From Bolinopsis microptera (Eukaryota > Ctenophora > Tentaculata > Lobata > Bolinopsidae), in contig NC_087080.1 in NCBI RefSeq assembly GCF_026151205.1, positions 16,529,337 to 16,593,336 on the forward strand: a stretch of 64,000 bases of DNA, read 5' to 3'. The notes under the pieces were generated by a model. The model was not told the DNA's origin. It did not search any database and was given only the letters and a program-made list of their open reading frames with translations. Of this stretch, positions 57,301 through 64,000 are shown one piece after another. Position 1 is the first letter of the stretch, and the number at the start of each line of letters is the position of its first letter. The position numbers and the translations under genes are program-made.

Positions 57301-58464
57301 GGTAGGGGGCATGTTGGACCTGGTTCTGATAGAACCCAAACAAGGGTTCGACAGTAACCTGTGTCCTAGACGAGCCCCCGCTCTCACCTCCACCACCTCT
57401 AACGACTCACTCCAGGTTAATATCCCCACTATATCTCTCCATATATCTACACTGCTCAACTTCATTTCTTTGATAATTTCTTTACTTCAACTCCTTAGTT
57501 AGTATAAGTTCTGTTACACTTCTTATCATATGATTCTAAGAGACCTGATGAGAAAGACGGTAAAATGGGGAAAACTGTACAGGACGGGAAAGCAACAGTG
57601 CGGATAAAGTCGGACGGAACGGTCCAGGAAGCAGTGACTTGTAGCTGGCTGGAAGCAGCTAAACTCAAGGTCGACGACCTGCTAGAGGTAAGAGATATTA
57701 TACATATATATACATTAATATGTACTAATGATTAGTTGTTGCTTGGTTTCCCAGAAAAGAAAATTGTTCTTTCTATAACTGTACCATGAAACGATCCGTT
57801 TGCCCCCCCCCCCCCCCCCCCCCCCACTTGTTTGAAAGAAATGATATTAACAATGAATGATAAATAATACATATAATATTTATATCTATATATATCGTCG
57901 AGGGATCTGATTAGTAGATAAATATTATTTTAACCATCAAAACAATAACATTATTGTAATGCTGTAGTTCGCAATCTCTTTTGAAAAATAACGCTTCATT
58001 CCTATACGGGCATGAAAACTGTATACATGAAAACTGTATACATGAAAACTGTATATAATATTATAGATTCTCTTTTAATTGGATAATAATATTACAACCC
58101 TAGTCGTACATGGGAATAAGAGATCTAGAGTTAGCTTGCACGCTGCTGGAGACTAGTGATGATAATACTACTAAAGATGACTTTGCTAAGGTGAGTTGGC
58201 CCCCCCGGAGTTTCTTTTCAAAATGTTATGCCTCGGCTTCCCATCGTCTGGCTCCGGATTCCCAACTGGCTCCAGTGTAGTGTAATATGTATGTACTACG
58301 GCTTAGTTCCAAACAGAATACCTTAGAGGGAGATGTTCTAAACATAGCAACATTTTCAGGATATCAACGACATGTTGGGAGAATTTGACTTCCCAGAGGA
58401 TTTCATCGAAAGTGTGTGGACGGTTATCGAGGAGGAAAGAGAAAGCGGAACAGCTCAAAACTAA
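51347..58464 (+). CDS. GIPC: GIPC-family PDZ adaptor protein, ten exons
   Basis: Exons: 51347-51502, 51643-51699, 52312-52381, 53517-53656, 54067-54125, 55279-55426, 57302-57415, 57541-57687, 58104-58190 and 58360-58464. All phases agree, giving 360 aa (human GIPC1 is about 330). GIPC proteins bind the C-termini of membrane receptors through a PDZ domain and link endocytic vesicles to myosin VI. Residues 1-71 are charged and low-complexity, with a (Thr-Gly)5 run encoded by an ACTGGT repeat. The GH1 region starts at LAHGGSTKRI (72) and includes MFCTLNTPKIDM. The PDZ domain is about 142-222, with the ligand loop ALGITITDNS (150-159), FVKRIKPGSV and RHYAVAAKL. The GH2 region (about 285-360) has VDDLLESYMGIRD and GEFDFPEDFIESVW. 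Introns 2-6 each contain a minisatellite. Homology is unmistakable though divergent. Confidence 0.96.
51753..52142. repeat. 25-bp minisatellite in GIPC intron 2
   Basis: The unit is CAATTAGGAGGTGCACTACC then TACCA, about 16 copies, with AAGAGG and TACTA variants. Confidence 0.93.
52459..52625. repeat. 15-bp minisatellite (CAATTGACCCCCCGA), left arm of an inverted repeat
   Basis: About 11 copies in GIPC intron 3. The same unit is found inverted at 52999-53313. Confidence 0.95.
52645..52795. repeat. CCCTGA hexamer array
   Basis: About 25 tandem CCCTGA units, a one-base variant of the CCCTAA telomere repeat; ends with CCCAGGACC interruptions. Confidence 0.95.
52835..52973. repeat. Interstitial telomere-like array (CCCTAA/CCCCAA)
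   Basis: About 23 units, mostly CCCTAA, the complement of the animal telomere repeat TTAGGG, with a block of CCCCAA near its left end. It is inside GIPC intron 3, not at a chromosome end. Confidence 0.95.
52999..53313. repeat. 15-bp minisatellite (GGGGGGTCAATTGTC), inverted right arm
   Basis: Three blocks of the inverted unit separated by a spacer (GTACTAAGCCCTAGATTTCG and CCCAGTGTAATTACATA) that itself repeats at about 53049-53098 and 53187-53236. Confidence 0.93.
53693..53868 (+). repeat. 20-bp array carrying E-box and CRE motifs, 9 copies, GIPC intron 4
   Basis: The unit is CACCACGTGTCATGACGTCA. Six copies have the palindromic E-box CACGTG and three have CATGTG; eight have the palindromic cAMP-response element TGACGTCA. 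It lies between two copies of the exon 4 donor region. Enhancer function is inference only. Confidence 0.9.
54161..54940. repeat. 14-bp minisatellite (AGTGACCAGTACTT) in GIPC intron 5
   Basis: About 55 copies with AGCACTT, AGTAACC and GTGGCC variants. Confidence 0.95.
55540..57297. repeat. 36-39-bp minisatellite in GIPC intron 6, about 47 copies
   Basis: The unit is GATTGTGTTTAGCTAGCTCC then TAAAGTTGCTACCTG then 4-6 G. Its last copy ends CTACCTG directly before CCAG, the acceptor of exon 7, so the array reaches to within 4 bases of the exon. Length variation sits mainly in the G run. Confidence 0.95.
57803..58066. repeat. C tract and 16-bp triplication in GIPC intron 8
   Basis: A 23-base C run at 57803-57825, then three copies of CATGAAAACTGTATA at about 58011-58055. 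Confidence 0.85.
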
Positions 58465-58487
58465 GTGACCAAGGAAAAAGTACACCA

Positions 58488-58493
58488 AATAAA
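58488..58493 (+). terminator. Poly(A) signal of GIPC
   Basis: AATAAA 24 bp after the GIPC stop codon; another AATAAA is near 58599. Confidence 0.6.
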
Positions 58494-58659
58494 CTTGAAA
58501 ATGTATTGGATGATGAAACATGATGGATCATGTAAAACACCAACATCATTCTACCGGAGAACGAGCTTCAAGCCTGCTTTTACGTTTTAAGGCTTGGAAT
58601 AAATATTGAATATATCCCACTCGTTAAATAAGAACTGCTATGTAACATGACAGACAGTT

Positions 58660-58908
58660 AGTTGTGCGATCACGTGCTCGATTGTGTGATCACGTGCCCG
58701 ATTGTGTGATCACGTGCCCGATTGTGTGATCACGTGCCCGATTGTGTGATCACGTGCCCGATTGTGTGATCACGTGCCCGATTGTGTGATCACGTGCCCG
58801 ATTGTGTGATCACGTGCCCGATTGTGTGATCACGTGCCCGATTGTGTGATCACGTGCCCGATTGTGTGATCACGTGCCCGATTGTGTGATCACGTGCCCG
58901 ATTGACGC
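58660..58908. repeat. 20-bp minisatellite (GATTGTGTGATCACGTGCCC), about 12 copies
   Basis: Each unit contains TGATCA and CACGTG. It lies between the converging 3' ends of GIPC and ALG8. Confidence 0.95.
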
Positions 58909-59306
58909 TGCTTAGTTATTTATTGATGTGCTATGTATTGGAATGTATCAGGCAATTTTTAGACCACCTACTTATTAAAAGCTTTTTATGAACGAAATAA
59001 AAGAGCGAATATAATTAATGGCTTAAATAAATAGCTAGAAACCCACTACAATAAAATTAACAACATTGATCTGATAAAATATTGAAACGTCAATTAACAA
59101 TTTGTAAGCCGGCAACTAATAATTAGCACAAAGAAAATGTATCGTCGTAAAAATTAAACTGTCAATAGATTTCGATCTGGACATAAATGCAAAGTGTTAT
59201 GGAGATGATTTAAAAAGAAGGATCAGGAATCAGGATGGTTAAATACTAAAACTTATCTGCAAAATACGTTAAATACCCTGTATACACAAGCCAATTAAGA
59301 AAATTC
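58909..59306. other. Intergenic, 3' flank of ALG8
   Basis: AT-rich with no ORF of note. Confidence 0.5.
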
Positions 59307-61866
59307 TCAAACTGAGGCTAAAAGTTTATAATAGCTATACAATGTACCGCCGGAACAATACGCCGAGTAAAGTAAGAGTGGTAAAAACTCTAAACGAGGT
59401 AGGAATATTGGCAGAATTACTTCGGCCACAGCGAAGTGACCTACAAGTCCATACAAGTACAACTTTTCAAACATGTCCAGCTTAAATTCTGGATATAGTT
59501 TGCGGAGAGTCACAAACATGAAACTGTGTATCATGAGCAGAATAACAATTTTCACTAAGAACTCTTGAGCTTCAAACAGCAAGGGAAAAAGCGAGTAAGT
59601 TCCAAGAAACGACAAAAAGAGAAAGTCCTTGCCACTCTGAAGATTTGAAAAGACAAGCAAAGCGTAGGGTATCAGTATGACGAGGATAGCTTTCTCGTGG
59701 ACGTGGTACCCCAGGAAGAAGGAAGTGAAGGCAGCAGCTGTGACACTTCTCAAGAAGAGTAGCGGAGAGGGATGTTTGAAGAGCTTCACTAGAGCTGGAG
59801 TCAGTGTTACCAGGGTAAGTGTAGCACAGTGTGCAGGAGACACGTTCGGTAAAATCAAGAAGTCCGCTTGTTGCACCAGACCAGACATGAGCGGGTGGAC
59901 GCCTGATTTTGGGAGAATACCGAGGATTTGAAATGCCTTACTGAGGCTGATGTCCAGTAGGTTGTAAAGTGACCAGAAGTTAGGGGCCCAGTATGCGTGA
60001 CAAAGTCCACGATGCACAGGAAACAGTCGGGACAAGATCTGGGGCAGATGGTTGAGGAATGGACCAAAAGAAGCGCCAAAAACCGCAATAACGCAACCGC
60101 CCAATTTCACTAGTCCCATCAGATCCAGTCCTAGAAACTTGTTGTTGTGAAACATGTGGGCTCTGAGCATATACACGAAATAAACAGGAGCCACATACAG
60201 GTAAATGTGTTTGAGGTTGAGAAGTAGTGAGAAGTAGAAACCTCCTAGGACCATATCTCCCTCTGCTACACTAACCAGTGACAGGAGGAATATCCCGGAC
60301 AGGAAGCCGTTATACTGGAAGTGGATGTGATCCACTATAAGCAGCCCCGCACACCCCAGGTAACACACTGTCAGCATCATTTTCACATTCCTGTCACTGA
60401 ACTTGCCACCACTAACAGTATGCACGTACCTGGAAGCCTTGGAACAGGCAAAACAGAGCACAATGTCGGATACTATCACACTTAGTCTCTGAAACAGAAG
60501 GGTGAGATGATTGAAGTACGGAGCCTCTGAGATTACCAACATGTTGGGATCGAACAGACCGGCTACCAGGGATAGGATGTACTGGAACCATGCAAATAAG
60601 GGCGGGTAGTCCAGAGTCCACTGAGAGGTCTTTTCATAATACCACTGAAAAATAATGTCCGTAAAAACTAAAACAGTTATGTCCGTAAAAACTAAAACAG
60701 TTATGTCCGTAAAAACTAATACAGTAATTTTGGCTTGGAGAATTTCTCTTAGACAGGACCCTAAAATGTTTCAATACTTTCAACACTACTATATAACAAA
60801 TAATTTGAGAACTGAAGAAGACGTTGTTACGTGGAATGATTATTTCAATTCAATAAAGTTTCTAGCCTAAAGTTTGCTGCTTCAATTTGTTCGCAAGTTA
60901 AGAGTCTAAAGAGAAATTCTCCAAGAGAAATCAAGTTCAAATGCGACTCATAAATATAGCCCCCTTGAACTAGTAATTTTGGCTTTCAAAAATTATGCAA
61001 AAAACTTCAACAGTGTTAGCTGTTCCAACCAAACTCGGAAAAACGAAAGAATGTAGTATATATAAAATAATGGACATTTTTTGTACATTTGATAGGAAAT
61101 ATGACATTGTCGCGTCACGTGATCATTAATTCGGTGCTGTCTTCGAGCCGCGCGCAAATGCTGAAACACAGCGAAAATCTGTTCGCGCGTCATTGAAGCG
61201 GTTGCGGAATTACTTGTTGCTGTGCAGGGTCGGTTGCCCATTTTGCGGGTTGACACGAAGTGTCAACCTGCAAAATGTCAAGTCTTGACGTTGGGGAAGG
61301 AGAGGAAGACAAATTAGAGGAAGAGGGACGATCAATATCTAGTGGTTGCAACAACAGCGGAGCCTAAGTAAAGCAACCTAAAGTCACCGGAACTTGGAAG
61401 GGAAAATGTTGTTATACCAATCTACTTCGAGGAGTCCTGTCTTTCCATGGACGATAGAAATAGGAGGGCATATATCTATATCTACTGCGAGTAAAAACAT
61501 TTAAGGAAAGGGCATACTGAAATTAACAACAAAATGTGCAATATTAGTTATATCCGCGGTTCCCATGTAAGAAGGGCCAAAAGTGGAGAAGGCGGGCATC
61601 GATCCCGCTACCTCCCGAATGCGAATCGGGCGCTCTACCATTTGAGCTACTTCCCCTTGGCGTAATTCGAAATGTGACAATCAATATTCAAATACATACT
61701 ACTGTTAAAACTAAAAGTCTCGGTCAGTCACCTGATCGGTTGGCAGGGAGTTAGTGATAGCCAACCAATTTCTGTGCACCTCAAAATCAGTAGAATGGTA
61801 GGAGTGAAACAAGAATAGCTTCAAGAAAGCTGTCACGAAATAGAGCTCTGCCCAAGTGAAGTCCAT
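59307..61866 (-). CDS. ALG8: ALG8, dolichyl-P-Glc:Glc1Man9GlcNAc2-PP-dolichol alpha-1,3-glucosyltransferase
   Basis: Two exons, 61866-61732 and 60644-59307, join in phase 0 to 490 aa (human about 526). The enzyme adds the second glucose to the lipid-linked oligosaccharide in the ER membrane, in the N-glycosylation pathway. Exon 1 has a membrane segment and [15 protein letters not shown] (about 24-38), the luminal loop with the acidic residue conserved in ALG6/ALG8. Exon 2 begins [20 protein letters not shown], then [54 protein letters not shown] and several hydrophobic helices, all ALG8 signatures. It ends LLASV. Intron 1 holds a tRNA gene on the same strand and a 24-bp triplication next to the acceptor. 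It converges on GIPC. Confidence 0.97.
60655..60725. repeat. 24-bp repeat, 3 copies, beside the ALG8 exon 2 acceptor
   Basis: The unit is TCCGTAAAAACTAAAACAGT then TATG. The array starts about 10 bp from the intron's AG on the minus strand. Confidence 0.9.
61238..61275. other. Hairpin inverted repeat in ALG8 intron 1
   Basis: ATTTTGCGGGTTGACAC and GTGTCAACCTGCAAAAT pair across a 3-base loop (GAA) with a single G-T mismatch. Confidence 0.8.
61584..61656 (-). tRNA. tRNA-Ala (anticodon CGC)
   Basis: 73 nt fold into a full cloverleaf: acceptor GGGGAAG with CTTCTCC, D stem GCTC/GAGC, anticodon stem CCCGA/TCGGG with loop TTCGCAT (CGC, reads GCG), 5-base variable loop, and T stem GCGGG/CCCGC with loop ATCGATG. 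G3 pairs with U70, the alanine identity element. A TTTT Pol III terminator follows four bases after the end. No intron. It lies in ALG8 intron 1, same strand. Confidence 0.95.
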
Positions 61867-62890
61867 AATATTGAGCCTATCAAAAAGTTAAATGGTTAAC
61901 CATTAATATCTTATAGAACGGTGAATAGCAAACACATCTGTCATGGACTCAAAATCAATTCATGACAAAAATTAACAAAAATCAGAAACTGGTTAAAAAA
62001 TAATCTATAATAAAAACTCATTTTCAACTCGTTATTACTGAAAGTCAAATACGTAGAAGATTTTCTAAAATTACACCAAACTTATCAAAATTTAGTTTCG
62101 GATAGAAATTGTGATTGGAAATCACATTCTGAATTTAAAAGAAGTGATCTCTATAAATCGCAAAATTCTTCAATTAGACATAACAGCAAAAAAAAGATAT
62201 TTCTAATTCTGCAAATTAAGCAGTCAGTCGAATAGAAATCGAGAAATTATTTATATCTCATTATTTTTTTCCGCGATTCCTCTTGAAGAAAACATAACAT
62301 ATTTCCGTAACATATTATATTGCTGAAATATGTTAAAAATGCTCTTACTTAAAATAAGCACATCACATTACATGCTTGTGAGGTAATCACCCACAATCAG
62401 ACTGAACCTGCGTTACAGGGAAAGTTATAGAATTTAAATAAAAGTGTGGGAAAGTTTTGAAATTTTGAATTTACGAAAATCTCGGAAGAAACGTTAATTA
62501 AGATTGTGTTATTAATCATTAATCAACCGTACTTGTTTCTAACAAGAAAAACTACCTGGATTATAAGAAAGTGCTCAGTATTTAAATAAATACTATCAAT
62601 ACAAAATCCATTTACCGAGTAGTTCGGAAAGAGTATTACAAAAATAATCTGACTCATGAAGTTTATGTAATCGATATATTTTTCTTATTAATATTAACAT
62701 AAATGATTAATTGAAAAAAATTGAAATCTTGCATTTGATAGACCAGCCTGGCGAAGAATGCATCTGTTATTCAAAAATAAGTATACAAATCAAGGGTAAT
62801 GATACATGCCATGCCTTAACGTCCAGTGAATATTTGGCAATAAATCAAGGTGATTAATTAATTAGTTAGTAAATAACATAATCCCAGATG
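61867..62890. other. Intergenic AT-rich sequence between ALG8 and the next minus-strand gene
   Basis: No ORF or repeat of note. The ALG8 promoter should lie near 61870-62000; no motif stands out. Confidence 0.4.
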
Positions 62891-63447
62891 TCAACTCTCG
62901 TGTTCGTGTTTCATATCATACCAGTTTCTGAATATCCACTGAGAGCAGAACACAGCACAAGGCAGCAGGACACAGAGCCAGGCTATTAGAGTGTACGCTT
63001 GTGCGGGTACTCCGTTGTGCACGCGCTCGTAGTACACACTGTAGGACACGTGGGCCGCGTGCTTTATTGCACGTCTGTAATCGTGCGCTGTTACCTGCAC
63101 ACAAACACCCGTCAGATAATCATTATAAGATATAAGATACAATAAAATATTATAAGATATAAATACAGCGGCATAACACTCACAGTAACGAACATAGTAG
63201 CGCTCCTAGGCACGAACAGTAACACATAACACTCACAGTAACGAACATAGTAGCGCTCCTAGGCACGAACAGTAACACACAACACTCACAGTAACGAACA
63301 TAGTAGCGCTCCTAGGCACGAACTCCTCTTTTTCAATGTCCAGTAACTTCCTATTAGGAAGCTCCTCTGATAAGGTTTGAGAGAAGGTGATGGTAAAGGT
63401 AAAGGGCTGTGTTGCTGGGTAACTTACTTTAAACTCGTACACTTCAC
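62891..63447 (-). CDS. Single-pass membrane protein, last two exons (5' part outside window or not found)
   Basis: Exons 63447-63290 and 63094-62891 join in phase 0; the first begins in phase 1 after a TTAACCAG acceptor, so earlier exons are missing. The visible 119 residues are a soluble region (EVYEFKVSYPATQPFTFTIT, SQTLSEELPNRKLLDIEKEE), then VTAHDYRRAIKHAAHVSYSV, one hydrophobic segment (about AYTLIAWLCVLLPCAVFCSQ) and a short charged tail KHEHES. This suggests a type I membrane protein with a luminal or extracellular beta-rich domain. I do not recognise the family. The donor of the first exon is triplicated as a 53-bp repeat; only the first copy keeps frame. Confidence 0.65.
63170..63320 (-). 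repeat. 53-bp repeat of exon end plus 5' splice site, 3 copies
   Basis: On the minus strand each copy contains TTCGTGCCTAGGAGCGCTAC then TATGTTCGTTACT/GTGAGTGTT. The junction positions are 63290, 63237 and 63184, exactly 53 bp apart. The first is the coding exon end; the other two lie in the intron with about 33 exonic bases each. Confidence 0.95.
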
Positions 63448-63725
63448 CTGGTTAATTATTAATTGGTTAATCAGTTAATTTGTTATCTAATTTGTTAATT
63501 GCATATTGCTAATTGTATATCGCAATATCATGTAAAACATAATCAAGTTATATTTCAAACAGTTTTTAAAACTCAAAATGTTCAAAGCATTTAAAAATCC
63601 AAGAAATTTCAAATTGTAAGATTTCAGAAGAATTTGGTAATTATATAATCATTTGGTAGTTGATAATGGTCAATGGACGAAGATACAAGCAAAATACAGG
63701 GCCTCTTGCTAAAACCCGCTCCTAA

Positions 63726-63760
<35 letters not shown>

Positions 63761-64000
63761 CGGGGGGGGGGGGCCGGGGGAATTTCGATAATAGTTATTT
63801 ATAGGTATTATACCAAATATCGTCTAGGGCAGCTAAAAGCTACTTTTTTGGACGTTTCATAAGATTCTGAGCAACATTGATTATTTGATAAATTTTCGAC
63901 GAAAAACGTTTTTTTGGAAATTTTTTAATTGTTGTCAAAATGTGCAACAACTTCTATAAAAACAACCCTTCGATAGGCTGAACTGTTTATAATCCTTGGA
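63448..64000. other. Unassigned sequence with a long G tract
   Basis: The G-rich tract runs 63726-63780 with two C interruptions. No exon of the minus-strand gene could be found upstream of 63447. Confidence 0.4.

Noticed and set aside
60412-61256. Small ORFs opposite or inside the ALG8 gene
   Set aside because: Shadow frames of the ALG8 exon or random frames in its intron.

Overview
The window is nuclear DNA of a metazoan. Genes are split by spliceosomal introns with GT/AG ends, and the recognisable proteins are animal families: GIPC, ALG8, cytosolic thioredoxin and a CR1/L2-type LINE. GIPC and thioredoxin are divergent, so I would not place the species further than an animal, perhaps an early-branching one. 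By rough addition about two fifths of the window is tandem repeat, more than 20 unrelated minisatellites with units of 6 to 53 bp.

Layout. 1-8745: a LINE with two nearly intact ORFs. ORF1 is unusual: coiled coil, AlkB-like 2OG-Fe(II) oxygenase, SGNH hydrolase. ORF2 is PHD finger, AP-endonuclease, reverse transcriptase. A 2.6 kb foldback transposon with an 8-bp target duplication sits in the end of ORF1. 8780-10450: the 3' end of a second LINE, split by a 1 kb terminal-inverted-repeat element. 10.4-28.2 kb: mostly repeats, including an 8.5 kb satellite of about 188 copies of a 45-bp unit and a 3.3 kb two-module repeat. 28.6-36.7 kb: a tentative four-exon plus-strand gene among minisatellites. 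37.35-38.62 kb: a five-exon thioredoxin gene. 39.35-43.28 kb, minus strand: a six-exon orphan gene with repeat-filled introns. 43.3-51.3 kb: palindromes, G/C tracts, a hAT-like element and a 1.8 kb 21-bp array. 51.35-58.46 kb: a ten-exon GIPC gene. 59.31-61.87 kb, minus strand: ALG8, with a tRNA-Ala(CGC) in its intron. 62.89-63.45 kb, minus strand: the last two exons of a single-pass membrane protein gene.

The most interesting signal is that several minisatellites are tandem copies of a splice junction: the last exon bases plus the 5' splice site, repeated into the intron. Clear cases are the orphan gene exon 2 (17-bp unit), the membrane protein gene (53-bp unit) and the tentative gene exon 2 (34-bp unit). 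A duplicated donor occurs in GIPC intron 4 and a duplicated acceptor lies near 36.6 kb. The arrays therefore offer strings of competing splice sites, and most alternative choices would shift the frame.

All exon models were assembled by eye from homology, phase agreement and splice-site motifs. No alignment, RNA or database search was available.
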